Shown: positions 37,553 to 46,648, counted from the first letter of the stretch. The stretch is 64,000 nucleotides of DNA from Acinetobacter sp. P8-3-8 (GCF_000214135.1 NZ_AFIE01000012.1:1-64000); one strand, 5' to 3'. Translations and numbers: made by a program. Notes: generated by a model not told the origin, from the letters alone.

Positions 37553-39043
37553 ATGGCTTTTCAATATCAAACACTTGCACAGCAGATCGCACAAAAGATT
37601 TATTGTGGTGAATTGGTCGTGGGGCAACGCCTCAGCTCATTGCGCCAATTTGCACAACAACAGAAGATTAGTTTGAATACAGCCAAAAGTTGTTATGAAT
37701 TGCTTGAGGCACAAGGGCTGATTTATGTCAAAGAGAAATCAGGCTATTTCGTACAATCACAGCAGAAAGTGCAACACATTGCCGTACCTGATCATCCAGA
37801 CTTTAAGTCTAGACCACGTGAAGTCTCCAATTTAGAGCTACAAATTCAAATTCATGAAGCAGCAATCAATAATCGATTGATTCATTTGGGTTCAATTCAA
37901 TTGTCACCCAACTTAGTTCCTGTAGAAGCTTTACGCCGTTCAATTCAACGTGCGTTAAAACATTGTAAGCCTGAAGATTTTTTATATAGCGATCGACAAG
38001 GTCATCCACAATTACGAGAAGCGCTTTCAGCACATTGGGCAGAAGATGGTTTTTATATTGCCAAAGAGGATATTTATATCAGCAATGGCTGTATGCCTGC
38101 TTTATCTGTAGCGATTCAGAATTTTACTCAAGTGGGGGATAGCATTATCATCCCTACCCCAAACTATAATGGTCAGTTGCAACTTTTGGCATTGCTCAAA
38201 CGGAAAATTATTGAAATTCCTGCCAATACAGAGGGTTTCGATATCGATCGTTTAGAACAAGTGATGCGGGATTCAGGCGCAAAAGCGTGTTTATTGACGG
38301 CAAACTTTCAGAATCCTTTGGGTTTTTGTTTAAGTAATGCGGATAAGGAAAAGATTGCCCAATTGGCAGCCAAATATCAGTGCTATGTGATTGAAGATGA
38401 TATTTATGCAGAGTGTAGTTTTAATGCTAAACGTCCATTACCGATTAAATACTGGGATCAAACGGGCTATGTGATTTATTGTGGTTCGATTTCTAAATCG
38501 TTATCCACATCTTATCGAGTCGGATGGTTTTGTATTCCGCAACGATTACAGCATTTACATGCCACGTTGCTAACACAGAATGTGTCAGTGAATACGCCGT
38601 TGCAATTGGGACTTGCTGATTTGATTTTTAGCCGTGCTTATCGTCAGCATCTAAACGAATTATGTCCGAAGTTGATGGCACAGGTGGAACAATATCGCCA
38701 ATTTATATATCAAGCCTTTCAAGGGGTAGACATTCGTCTGAATCAACCGCAGGGCAGTTATGCCTTGTGGTTACAGTTACCTCAGCAAATTGATAGTTTG
38801 GCGATGTATTATTATGCACAACAGCACAGCATCAATATCGTACCTGGGTTAATTTTTGGTGAGGATAAACGTTATAACAATTGTATTCGTTTGAATGCAG
38901 GGCATGAATTGTCTCAAGAGATTCGAGAAGCGATTTTATTATTGGCAGATTGGGTAAAAGATCAGCTTCATTTTGCGGATGCTGATGCTAAAAACGCTCT
39001 TAGGTCTGATCTGACACAAGAGCGTTTATTTGAAGCAAGTTAA
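37553..39043 (+). CDS. MocR-type regulator (GntR winged helix fused to aminotransferase)
   Basis: 496 residues. GntR-type DNA-binding domain in the first 70 (AQKIYCGELVVGQRLSSLRQ) and a fold-type I PLP domain with NPLG near SANFQNPLG-like LTANFQNPLGF, DDIYAE and the PLP lysine in CGSISKSLSTSYRVGW. MocR proteins sense PLP or amino compounds; examples are PdxR, GabR and TauR. Target gene not evident: the upstream neighbour is the divergent lipoprotein gene. Confidence 0.9.
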   Translation: MAFQYQTLAQQIAQKIYCGELVVGQRLSSLRQFAQQQKISLNTAKSCYELLEAQGLIYVKEKSGYFVQSQQKVQHIAVPDHPDFKSRPREVSNLELQIQIHEAAINNRLIHLGSIQLSPNLVPVEALRRSIQRALKHCKPEDFLYSDRQGHPQLREALSAHWAEDGFYIAKEDIYISNGCMPALSVAIQNFTQVGDSIIIPTPNYNGQLQLLALLKRKIIEIPANTEGFDIDRLEQVMRDSGAKACLLTANFQNPLGFCLSNADKEKIAQLAAKYQCYVIEDDIYAECSFNAKRPLPIKYWDQTGYVIYCGSISKSLSTSYRVGWFCIPQRLQHLHATLLTQNVSVNTPLQLGLADLIFSRAYRQHLNELCPKLMAQVEQYRQFIYQAFQGVDIRLNQPQGSYALWLQLPQQIDSLAMYYYAQQHSINIVPGLIFGEDKRYNNCIRLNAGHELSQEIREAILLLADWVKDQLHFADADAKNALRSDLTQERLFEAS

Positions 39044-39790
39044 TTAATCTTGAGCGTCAATACTTTGACCGTTCATATCCAAGCTGTCATCACCCATCAG
39101 GTAAAGATAGGCAGGCATGATGGCTTCTGGTGTACGTAAGGTTTTTGGATCTTCATCGGGATACGCTTTTGCACGCATTGCCGTGCGTGTACCGCCCGGA
39201 TTAATACAATTAAAGCGGATATTCGGATAGGTCTTTTCTTTGGCAAAGATTTGACTCACCGCTTCAATGGCAATTTTAGATACAGAATAAGCACCCCATA
39301 GCGCACGTGCTTCACGTCCAACGCCAGAGCTTGCAAAGACGACAGATGCATTTTCAGATTTTTGCAATAATGGAAGTAGCTCTTGGGTCAAGATAAAGGG
39401 CGCACGTAAATTTACCGCCATCACATCATCCCAAACATCATCTGGATAATGTGCTAATTCAACGCGTTCACCAAGAATGCCTGCATTGTGCAAAATACCA
39501 TCCAAATGCCCAAATTGTTGTTCTAAGGTTTCGTACAACAATTCGTAGTCGTGAGGTGATGCAGTTGAGAGTTGTAACGGTAGAATAGCAGGCTGTGGCG
39601 CACCAAGGGCTTCAATTTCATCATAAATGACTTCAAGCTTATTCAAGGTACGACCATGTAAAACCACAGTTGCACCATGTAATGCATAACTGAGCGCTGC
39701 GGCACGCCCAATTCCGTCTCCCGCACCTGTAATCAGGATGATCTTGCCTTTTAATAAGTCTGGGCGAGGTTGATATTCTGAATATTTCAT
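39044..39790 (-). CDS. yciK: SDR-family oxidoreductase YciK
   Basis: 248 residues. Short-chain dehydrogenase fold: TGAGDGIG cofactor motif, HNAGILG, catalytic Ser in FASSGVG and YSVSK active site. Matches the YciK group. Last gene of the ubiG-mupP-yciK operon, an order also seen in Pseudomonas. Strong AGGAGGT ribosome site. Substrate not known. Confidence 0.9.
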   Translation of the reverse strand: MKYSEYQPRPDLLKGKIILITGAGDGIGRAAALSYALHGATVVLHGRTLNKLEVIYDEIEALGAPQPAILPLQLSTASPHDYELLYETLEQQFGHLDGILHNAGILGERVELAHYPDDVWDDVMAVNLRAPFILTQELLPLLQKSENASVVFASSGVGREARALWGAYSVSKIAIEAVSQIFAKEKTYPNIRFNCINPGGTRTAMRAKAYPDEDPKTLRTPEAIMPAYLYLMGDDSLDMNGQSIDAQD

Positions 39791-39842
39791 GGGAGACCTC
39801 CTATCATTGTTATTGAGTTATTTATACAAATTGCTTATTAAA

Positions 39843-40529
39843 TTAAGCTGTAATTCGTCTGATATCCACCAATTTATTGATGACTTGATGTAATTCAGTG
39901 ACGTTATTTACAATACAGTCAGCTTGCCATGCATCTAGATTATCTTTGTGTTCTAAAGGTAAATAGCCATAAGCTGCAAGTATGGTGTACATACTGGCAT
40001 TACGCCCTGCATCAATATCACGTGGGTGATCACCTACATAAATAATCTGTTTTGGATCAATCTTCAAGTAGTTTGCAGCAAGATACATCGGCTCTGGATC
40101 GGGTTTGGTATGTGTCACATCTTCAGGACAAACCAATACAGCACAGCGTTCAGTTAAGTTTAATGCTTCGAGCAAAGATTCACTGAGTCCACGGGGTTTA
40201 TTGGTGACAATCCCCCAAGGAATGTTGTTATTTTCTAAGTCTTCTAATAACGGATACATACCTTGAAATAGATCTGTATCCACAGCAATATCAGCACCGT
40301 ACAAATCTAAGAAACGCTGACGATGCGCAATGAAAATAGGATCATCCACAGCCAATTCAGGATAAACCAGTTTTACCATGGCACGAGCGCCTTCTGACAC
40401 TTGTGTACGAATCAAATCTGCATCCACCACGGCACGACCTTCTTCACGACACATTGCCTGAATGATACGAATAAAGTCTGCTGCGGTATCAATCAATGTT
40501 CCATCTAAATCAAACAGTACAGCTTGCAT
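39843..40529 (-). CDS. mupP: N-acetylmuramic acid 6-phosphate phosphatase (MupP), HAD family
   Basis: 228 residues, HAD hydrolase with DLDGTLIDT, the TNKP motif (IVTNKPRGLSES), Lys in THTKPDPEPM and GDHPRDIDAGRN. General annotation would be phosphoglycolate phosphatase (Gph), but the similarity and the ubiG-x-yciK position match MupP of Pseudomonas, which works in the cell-wall recycling route MurNAc-6P to MurNAc together with AmgK and MurU. Start ATG overlaps the ubiG stop (TAATG). ampD, another recycling gene, lies 13 kb away in this window. Confidence 0.85.
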   Translation of the reverse strand: MQAVLFDLDGTLIDTAADFIRIIQAMCREEGRAVVDADLIRTQVSEGARAMVKLVYPELAVDDPIFIAHRQRFLDLYGADIAVDTDLFQGMYPLLEDLENNNIPWGIVTNKPRGLSESLLEALNLTERCAVLVCPEDVTHTKPDPEPMYLAANYLKIDPKQIIYVGDHPRDIDAGRNASMYTILAAYGYLPLEHKDNLDAWQADCIVNNVTELHQVINKLVDIRRITA

Positions 40530-41242
40530 TACACACCTTCATTTACGGTATAGACCATATAGTTCACATCTACATTTGGAGCAAGCCAATAGTGTTTGGT
40601 TAATGGATTGTAATGTAAGCCAGTCATATCTTTCAGCTTTAAACCTGAGTTGCGAATATCATGTGCAAGTTCAGATGGTTTAATGAATTTATGATAATCA
40701 TGTGTACCTTTTTTCAATAAGCGCAATACATATTCAGCACCCACAATGGCGAATAAATACGATTTAGGATTACGGTTAATGGTTGAAAAGAACACATGAC
40801 CATTGGGTTTGACTAGTTTTTGACAGGCTTGAATGATCGATGCAGGATCTGGAACGTGTTCTAACATTTCCATACAGGTCACAATGTCGTATTGTCCTGC
40901 TTGTTCTTCTGCAAGTTGTTCAACAGGAACTTGACGATATTCAATATTGTGTACATTTTCTTGTTCTGCATGTAGGCGTGCGACATTGAGCGGCGCTGCT
41001 CCCATGTCAATACCCAAAACATCTGCACCACGACGTGCCATGCTTTCTGATAAGATTCCGCCACCGCAACCTACGTCTAGAATTTTTTTACCAGCTAAAC
41101 CACCTGAATGTTCATCAATCCAGTTTAAGCGTAGTGGGTTAATTTGATGTAGAGGTCTGAACTCAGAGTGTTGATCCCACCATAAAGCAGCGAGTGCTTC
41201 AAATTTAGCAATTTCTTGTGGATCAACATTAAGTTGCGACAT
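40529..41242 (-). CDS. ubiG: Ubiquinone biosynthesis O-methyltransferase
   Basis: 237 residues. SAM-dependent methylation of both hydroxyls in ubiquinone synthesis. SAM-binding [18 protein letters not shown] and the [11 protein letters not shown] motif of UbiG. The frame begins at 41275, but ATG 41242 (MSQLNVD) has an AGAGGTG site and matches the family start. First gene of the ubiG-mupP-yciK operon. Confidence 0.96.
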   Translation of the reverse strand: MSQLNVDPQEIAKFEALAALWWDQHSEFRPLHQINPLRLNWIDEHSGGLAGKKILDVGCGGGILSESMARRGADVLGIDMGAAPLNVARLHAEQENVHNIEYRQVPVEQLAEEQAGQYDIVTCMEMLEHVPDPASIIQACQKLVKPNGHVFFSTINRNPKSYLFAIVGAEYVLRLLKKGTHDYHKFIKPSELAHDIRNSGLKLKDMTGLHYNPLTKHYWLAPNVDVNYMVYTVNEGV

Positions 41243-41425
41243 GACAGTCACCTCTGAGTAAATTGTTTTAATCAAAAATTAATTCAAGCTATGCTAGTGT
41301 AACGTTAATTCTGAAAAAAGCGATGAATCGTGTAAAAAACTTCACAGAAGGAAAACGATTTTCCCATATTTGTTTTATAGTTAGTGCATAAGCTATACAA
41401 AACGACTTCGAGGACAATAAAGTCA

Positions 41426-42040
41426 ATGAAAAAATTTATTCTTGGTGGCATGACTGCAATGGTTATGGCATTTTCTGCAAATACTATGGCTGCAGATTTT
41501 GTTGCAGGTAAAGATTATACTGTTGTACAAAACCCAGGCAAAGTAAGCGTTCCAGGTAAGATTGAAGTACGTGAATTCTTTTGGTACGGATGTCCGCACT
41601 GCTTTAAATTAGAACCGCATATGCAAGCATGGCTGAAAAAGATTCCAAAAGATGTGAATTTTATTCGTACACCTGCGGCAATGAATCCACTTTGGGAACA
41701 AGGTGCGCGTGCATATTATGTATCGGAAGCACTAGGTGTGCGTAAACGTACGCATTTACCATTATTCCATGCCAATGGAACAGGTCAGCAGATCCTAGAT
41801 AAAGATGCTTTTGCTAAATTCTATACACGTTATGGTGTACCTGAAGCGAAATTTAACAGCATGTACAGTTCATTTGCGATTACTGCAAAAGTTGCTGAGT
41901 CAAATCAATTGGCTGCGCAATACCAACTTTCAGGTGTCCCTGCTGTGGTTGTAAATGGTAAGTATGTTGTACAAGGTGAAGATGGTAAAGTGACTCAAGT
42001 TGTTGATTACTTGATTAACAAAGAACGTAAAGGCAAATAA
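41426..42040 (+). CDS. dsbA: Thiol:disulfide interchange protein DsbA
   Basis: 204 residues. Signal peptide 1-22 (ending TMA), then the DsbA fold with CPHC active site in FFWYGCPHCFKLEPH and the cis-proline SGVPAVVVNGKY. Main periplasmic oxidant for disulfide formation. The frame opens at 41384, but MKKFILGG at 41426 gives a proper signal peptide. It may serve the four-cysteine secreted proteins at 3.2-4.1 kb. Confidence 0.95.
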   Translation: MKKFILGGMTAMVMAFSANTMAADFVAGKDYTVVQNPGKVSVPGKIEVREFFWYGCPHCFKLEPHMQAWLKKIPKDVNFIRTPAAMNPLWEQGARAYYVSEALGVRKRTHLPLFHANGTGQQILDKDAFAKFYTRYGVPEAKFNSMYSSFAITAKVAESNQLAAQYQLSGVPAVVVNGKYVVQGEDGKVTQVVDYLINKERKGK

Positions 42041-42060
42041 GCTCAATTTTCGATTTAAGA

Positions 42061-42090
42061 AAAACCCGCAATTTAAGATCGCGGGTTTTT
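42061..42090 (+). terminator. Terminator after dsbA
   Basis: AACCCGC / GCGGGTT with an eleven-base loop and T-run. Confidence 0.82.
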
Positions 42091-42151
42091 TTATTACTTA
42101 TTGAATTGATATTTTTAGATCAAGAAAACTTGCATATAGATGTAGCGGCAG

Positions 42152-42817
42152 TTATTTATTATCAATTTTGCCTTCATCTTTTTGAGTATCCCAATTCTCA
42201 ATCCCTTTAAAAATCAGACGAATTTGAGTGACAGCTTGTTTTTGCAGAACCATTTTTTGTAGTTCAAGTTCAATACCTGAATAAAGCCGTTCTAAACTGA
42301 TCCATGACATTGCCCAAGTAAACGATAAATTAATCAAGATATTGGTAATGACTTTGAGATTATTTTCATCATGAAAATTTTGCACAATTTCAAATTTTTT
42401 TAAATCATTGGCAAGATCATCATTTAAAAAAGCAATTTCACGCGCAATCGCTCTACGTACAGCTTCTGAGCCACCCCAACGCTCAGAGATCATAAAAATC
42501 CATTGTTGCGGATTATTATCAACAGCCTCAAAAAATAATTGCATGCTGGTTTTCGTTTTTGTTTCAGGGTGTGCAAAACCTTTACCCAATTGATGTAAAA
42601 CATTTTTTAAATATAAGGCAACTTGATCGACCAGTTCTTTGCCGAGCTCATCCATGTCTTGGAAATGTCGATAAAAAGCAGTTGGTACAAGTCCAACTTC
42701 TCGTGCTACTTCACGCAAGCTAATGCTCGAAAATGAACGACCTGATGTGCTTAAAGCTAAAGCAGCATCGAGTAAAGCCTGACGGCTTTGCTGTTTACGT
42801 TCATCGCGTATCGACAT
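42152..42817 (-). CDS. desT: TetR-family regulator of unsaturated fatty acid genes (DesT/FabR-like)
   Basis: 221 residues. N-terminal helix-turn-helix (ISLREVAREVGLVPTAFYRHF) as in DesT/FabR. These repressors sense the saturated/unsaturated acyl ratio and bind a palindrome before desaturase genes. ATG 42817 (MSIRDERK) is chosen over 42868. Divergent from the desC/desB pair; three matching operator copies lie in between (42886-42959). Confidence 0.87.
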   Translation of the reverse strand: MSIRDERKQQSRQALLDAALALSTSGRSFSSISLREVAREVGLVPTAFYRHFQDMDELGKELVDQVALYLKNVLHQLGKGFAHPETKTKTSMQLFFEAVDNNPQQWIFMISERWGGSEAVRRAIAREIAFLNDDLANDLKKFEIVQNFHDENNLKVITNILINLSFTWAMSWISLERLYSGIELELQKMVLQKQAVTQIRLIFKGIENWDTQKDEGKIDNK

Positions 42818-42885
42818 TCTGTTATCCAAAAATTCTTGTTGTGACGAGTTTATCAAAAAAATAAACAAATTAAACGACGAATGTC

Positions 42886-42903
42886 AGTGTACAGGTGTTG
42901 ACT
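42886..42903 (+). promoter_or_regulatory. DesT-like operator, site 1
   Basis: AGTGTACAGGTGTTGACT, pattern AGTGTACA-NN-TGTTsACT. It includes the -35 element TTGACT (42898-42903) of the desC promoter. Confidence 0.72.
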
Positions 42904-42925
42904 GAATTCAAAAAATGATTATAGT
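42898..42925 (+). promoter_or_regulatory. desC promoter
   Basis: TTGACT and TATAGT with a 16-bp spacer. Both hexamers overlap operator-like sites, so a bound regulator would shut it. Confidence 0.68.
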
Positions 42926-42940
42926 GTACACATGTTCACT
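42923..42940 (+). promoter_or_regulatory. DesT-like operator, site 2
   Basis: AGTGTACACATGTTCACT, the best copy, with 14 of 18 positions symmetric. Overlaps the -10 element; 37 bp from site 1. Confidence 0.75.
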
Positions 42941-42941
42941 A

Positions 42942-42959
42942 AAAGAACATTTGTTCACT
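42942..42959 (+). promoter_or_regulatory. DesT-like operator, site 3 (degenerate)
   Basis: AAAGAACATTTGTTCACT: the right half TGTTCACT is exact, the left half matches 5 of 8. It lies just downstream of the expected transcription start. Confidence 0.5.
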
Positions 42960-42991
42960 CAATAAATAGCAAGCACAAAGAGGAACGCAAC

Positions 42992-44044
42992 ATGAGTAAC
43001 TATATGCAATATCAGCCAGCCACGAATCAGCAGCATGGATATCGACCAGAATTAATTCGTGAAGATTTTGTCGACTTTATCGCTGAAAAGATTAATCCTG
43101 TTTGGGCTTGGAAAAAAGTGAAAGCAACTGTTGTGAAGACACGTGCTTTAAGTCCTGATTTTTATCAAATTCAGTTACGCCCAAATCGTAATTTTAAACA
43201 TCAGCAATTCAAAGCAGGGCAAAGTATTCTTGTTACTGTAGAAATTGCAGGTGTACGCCAACAACGTAGTTATTCTGTGGTGAAATTTTTAGCCAATGGC
43301 AACGTTATTATTGCTGTTAAACAACAAGGTAAAGTATCTAAGGTATTGAGTCAGTTAGCTTTTGGAAAAGTTGTTGAACTTTCTCAGCCACAAGGTGATT
43401 TTGTCCTTAATCAAGATACTACACCTATTTTATTGATTGCATCAGGTAGTGGTATTACGGCTATTTATTCGCTGTTACTTGAGGCTTTAAAAGAGCCAAA
43501 CCGTTCTATTGATTTGATTTATTTTAGCCGTGATGACGCATTTCATGCAGATTTAGAGAAACTTGCTCAACAGCACGATCAGTTTCATTATCATGCGATT
43601 AATACAACACAAAACAAACAGCATTTGACTGTGGAATTATTAGAAAGTCTCGTTGCTGATTTTCAAACACGTCAAAGTTATGCATGTGGCGCATCCGCAA
43701 TGATGCAAAGTTTGAATCAAATTTTTCAAGATTTAAAGATTACACAACAACTTAAGCAAGAATATTTCCAGATCACAGTGGATGAAAGTTTAGCTGCTCA
43801 GCCTGTAGTGTTTTTACGTTCACAGCAAGCGTTCGAGGCCAAATCTAACCTTTTGGAAAGCGCGGAACAGGCAGGATTGAAGCCTACACATGGTTGCCGT
43901 ATGGGGATTTGTAATACGTGTACGTGTACCAAAGTCAGTGGTTCGACCAAAAACGTACTGACAGGCGAAATTGATCATGCTTCCAATACACAGATTAAGT
44001 TATGTATTAGCCAAGCGATCAGTCCTGTGACGATTAATTTGTGA
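42992..44044 (+). CDS. desC: Ferredoxin reductase-type electron donor for the desaturase (DesC-like)
   Basis: 350 residues. FAD-binding domain (GQSILVTVEIAGVRQQRSYS), NAD(P)-binding domain (PILLIASGSGITAIYSLL) and a C-terminal plant-type 2Fe-2S ferredoxin with the Cys pattern GCRMGICNTCTC and the last Cys in IKLCISQ. It passes electrons from NAD(P)H to the desaturase encoded next. ATG 42992 follows GAGG at eight bases; an ATG at 42932 would start inside the operator region. Confidence 0.9.
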   Translation: MSNYMQYQPATNQQHGYRPELIREDFVDFIAEKINPVWAWKKVKATVVKTRALSPDFYQIQLRPNRNFKHQQFKAGQSILVTVEIAGVRQQRSYSVVKFLANGNVIIAVKQQGKVSKVLSQLAFGKVVELSQPQGDFVLNQDTTPILLIASGSGITAIYSLLLEALKEPNRSIDLIYFSRDDAFHADLEKLAQQHDQFHYHAINTTQNKQHLTVELLESLVADFQTRQSYACGASAMMQSLNQIFQDLKITQQLKQEYFQITVDESLAAQPVVFLRSQQAFEAKSNLLESAEQAGLKPTHGCRMGICNTCTCTKVSGSTKNVLTGEIDHASNTQIKLCISQAISPVTINL

Positions 44045-44100
44045 TTTCAAATATTTAGCTTTAGCCACAATAGTCACATTCAACAAATTTAAAAATTTCC

Positions 44101-44121
44101 AAGCTTTAACGATCAAAGCTT
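44101..44121 (+). repeat. Hairpin between desC and desB
   Basis: AAGCTTT / AAAGCTT, seven-base arms around AACGATC, no T-run. Lies in the 142-bp gap of the operon and may be an RNA-processing or attenuation point. Confidence 0.5.
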
Positions 44122-44186
44122 AGGGAACGTATATCCAAAATTTAAGACACAGTTTAGAAAAAATGAATAGTGTAGGAGAAAAAGCA

Positions 44187-45326
44187 ATGAATATGTCGGT
44201 GAATTTTCCAAACAGTAAGTCAAAACATTTAAGCCCAGAACAAACAGCAGAATTTGGTCGCCGTGTCGATGAAATCCGTCGTGAAGTCATGGAGAGCTTA
44301 GGTGAACAAGATGCCAAATACATTTATAAAATTCGTAATTTTGTACGTTATAGCGAAATTGTTTCACGTGGAGCGTTAATGTTTGGTGGTTGGATTCCAC
44401 CTGTTTGGGTATTTGGTACAGCATTATTGGGTATTTCCAAAATTGTGGAAAATATGGAATTGGGTCATAACGTAATGCATGGTCAGTTTGACTGGTTGAA
44501 TGATCCAAGTCTAAACGGTGCAAATTATGATTGGGATACCATGTCTACTGGGGATGATTGGAAATATACACATAATTATATCCATCATACCTATACCAAT
44601 ATTATCGGAAAAGACCATGATGTCGGTTATGGTTTATTACGAGTAAGCGAATCTCAAAAATGGGAACCTCGTTTTCTTTTGAATATTCCTTTAGCGATTC
44701 AATTAATGGTGTTTTTTGAATGGTATGTCGGCGTTCAAAACTTACATTTGGAAGATGCTTTAGTCTATAAAACCAAGACTTGGAAACAAGTGTGGGCTGA
44801 TGCGACTAAATTCCGTAAAAAAGCACGCCGTCAGATTTTAAAAGATTATGTGTTTTTTCCAGTGATTGCAGGGCCGAATGCGTTGCCTGTTTTAGCAGGA
44901 AATGCGGTTGCCAATGTTATTCGTAGTTTGTGGTCATCTGCGGTGATTTTTAATGGTCACTTTACTGAAGATGCTGAAACTTTTGAAGCAGATAATACTG
45001 AGAATGAAACACGTGCTGAATGGTATTTACGTCAGATTCGTGGTTCGAGTAATTTCACAGGTACAGATTGGTTGCACATTTTGAGTGGAAATTTAAGCCA
45101 TCAAATTGAGCATCATTTATTCCCTGATATGCCTGCCAATCGTTATTCTGAAGTTGCACCTAAAATCAAAGCTTTATGTGATGAATATGGTATCAATTAT
45201 AATGAAGCGAACTTTTTCCAACAGTTTTGGAGTGTATGGGTACGTTTGGCGAAGTGTTCTTTACCTAATAATTTGACGTCTACGATTACGCATTCTTTGC
45301 AAAAGGTGAAGGGGATTTTTGCTTAA
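44187..45326 (+). CDS. desB: Membrane acyl desaturase (DesB-like)
   Basis: 379 residues. Integral membrane di-iron desaturase with the three His boxes: GHNVMH, HNYIHH and HQIEHHLFP. It puts a double bond (delta-9 in the Pseudomonas homologue) into acyl chains from outside sources to adjust membrane fluidity. Starts 44163, 44187 and 44193 are possible; AGGAG at 44174-44178 favours 44187. Operon with desC under a DesT-like regulator. Confidence 0.9.
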   Translation: MNMSVNFPNSKSKHLSPEQTAEFGRRVDEIRREVMESLGEQDAKYIYKIRNFVRYSEIVSRGALMFGGWIPPVWVFGTALLGISKIVENMELGHNVMHGQFDWLNDPSLNGANYDWDTMSTGDDWKYTHNYIHHTYTNIIGKDHDVGYGLLRVSESQKWEPRFLLNIPLAIQLMVFFEWYVGVQNLHLEDALVYKTKTWKQVWADATKFRKKARRQILKDYVFFPVIAGPNALPVLAGNAVANVIRSLWSSAVIFNGHFTEDAETFEADNTENETRAEWYLRQIRGSSNFTGTDWLHILSGNLSHQIEHHLFPDMPANRYSEVAPKIKALCDEYGINYNEANFFQQFWSVWVRLAKCSLPNNLTSTITHSLQKVKGIFA

Positions 45327-45383
45327 AGAGTGTTGAGTTGGTTGTTGCATTAGACCAATTTAGATTGTGAAATATAATCAGAA

Positions 45384-45421
45384 ATTAAGGAGCCCAATTT
45401 ATGCAAATTGGGTTCCTTAAT
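45384..45421 (+). terminator. Long hairpin after desB, probable terminator
   Basis: Seventeen-base stem ATTAAGGAGCCCAATTT / AAATTGGGTTCCTTAAT with one G-T pair and an ATGC loop. The tail is only weakly T-rich, so efficiency is unclear. Confidence 0.65.
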
Positions 45422-45463
45422 ATTCACAACATATTGATTTTGAATTTTTAATAAAAACATATG

Positions 45464-45991
45464 TTAAATGGACGGCTGATTCCAAATTTCATCTAATCTT
45501 TTTAAATCATTATAGGCTTGTTCAAACTCAATATAATTAAATGTTAGTATTGGTGCAGAAATAGGGTTTTCCCATATAACAGATGTTACAACATCATGTG
45601 TATTTCCACATGCTAATCCAAATCGAGTCCATTGCACGTTAGAATCAGTAACAACTTGTTCAACCATGATAACGCTACATATAAGATCTAAATCATCAGA
45701 GCAGATTAAAAGAGGTACAACAGTAGAAACTGCACCATATTCAGAAGATTTTGGTTCAAGGAGTTTCCAAGCATTACTTAGCGAATGGTTATTCTCAAAA
45801 TTATATAACCACCCCTGTGCTGGGACTAAATTGTCAGTTCTATCAATAATATTCGTATTTCCATTTATCCATAAGTTTAGTGGAACACCGTCAATTAGAA
45901 GTATAGGAAATGGTTTTGAGTTTCCATTTGCATCCTGAATACAAGCATTGATTGGATGTTCTCTCAAAAAAATAGCTGAAATGGAGTTCAT
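45464..45991 (-). CDS. Orphan protein, function unknown
   Basis: 175 residues, no signal peptide or membrane segment, acidic, Asn-rich. No motif recognised. It is the last gene of a minus-strand run PAAR - HigB - HigA - this gene. Small soluble orphan proteins near PAAR genes are often immunity proteins, but no effector is visible here, so that remains a guess. The ribosome site is poor. Confidence 0.6.
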   Translation of the reverse strand: MNSISAIFLREHPINACIQDANGNSKPFPILLIDGVPLNLWINGNTNIIDRTDNLVPAQGWLYNFENNHSLSNAWKLLEPKSSEYGAVSTVVPLLICSDDLDLICSVIMVEQVVTDSNVQWTRFGLACGNTHDVVTSVIWENPISAPILTFNYIEFEQAYNDLKRLDEIWNQPSI

Positions 45992-46054
45992 ATATTTATT
46001 AACTACTTTGATTACTTAAAATTTACGTAATTGGAGGGGACTAAACATAAAGCT

Positions 46055-46327
46055 TTAAATTAGGCTTGGATATGTGTCTAAAATTCGAATGAGTGTTGCG
46101 GCTGGTCCAGTTGGGTAGCGTCTACCTTGTTCCCAATTCTGAAGTGTACGAGGGCTAATATGCAAACGTGCAGCGAATTCAGTTTGACTCAAACCTGTTT
46201 TTTCACGTACTTCTTTAATATCAGGCAACTCAAGTTTTGTTACCTGACTTGCTTGAATATCTTCACGTTTAATTGCACCAGCTTCTTTAATTGAAGAAAC
46301 TAGGTCATCAAATAAATTATTGTCCAT
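46055..46327 (-). CDS. higA: HigA-type antitoxin (XRE helix-turn-helix)
   Basis: 90 residues. C-terminal helix-turn-helix (EVREKTGLSQTEFAARLHIS, RTLQNWEQGRRYPTGPA) and an N-terminal toxin-binding region. Its start overlaps the toxin end by 11 bp. Toxin-first order is typical of HigBA; HigA represses the operon through the palindrome upstream. Confidence 0.88.
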   Translation of the reverse strand: MDNNLFDDLVSSIKEAGAIKREDIQASQVTKLELPDIKEVREKTGLSQTEFAARLHISPRTLQNWEQGRRYPTGPAATLIRILDTYPSLI

Positions 46328-46640
46328 GAAGCTGTTCCTTCACTAATTGGCGCAGAATTGCGGTTTCTTTATCTGTAAGATTGTCTTTAATCGACTTAGG
46401 GTAAGCTACTAAGAAAAAGATTTGTTCATCAGCTGAAATCCAATAATAGATTACACGGATACCACCACTTTTTCCTTTATGACCTTGAGCACAGCGTATT
46501 TTGCGTATTCCACCACTATTTTTAATAACAACACCTTTATCAGGTTTTATCACAAGATCGTGTTGTAACTGACGATATTCCTCATCAGTGACAAGTTCTT
46601 TGATTTGTTTAGTAAAAATACTAGTTTCAATAAATAGCAT
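46317..46640 (-). CDS. higB: HigB/RelE-family toxin
   Basis: 107 residues, RelE/ParE-type mRNA interferase fold: FTKQIKELVTDEEYRQLQ, GIRKIRCAQGHKGKSGGIRVIYYW with the basic active-site residues, and FFLVAYPKSIKDNLT. Cleaves mRNA on the ribosome when free of HigA. Intact, unlike the RelB/YafQ-type toxin at 12.7 kb. Confidence 0.87.
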   Translation of the reverse strand: MLFIETSIFTKQIKELVTDEEYRQLQHDLVIKPDKGVVIKNSGGIRKIRCAQGHKGKSGGIRVIYYWISADEQIFFLVAYPKSIKDNLTDKETAILRQLVKEQLHGQ

Positions 46641-46648
46641 AATTTAAA

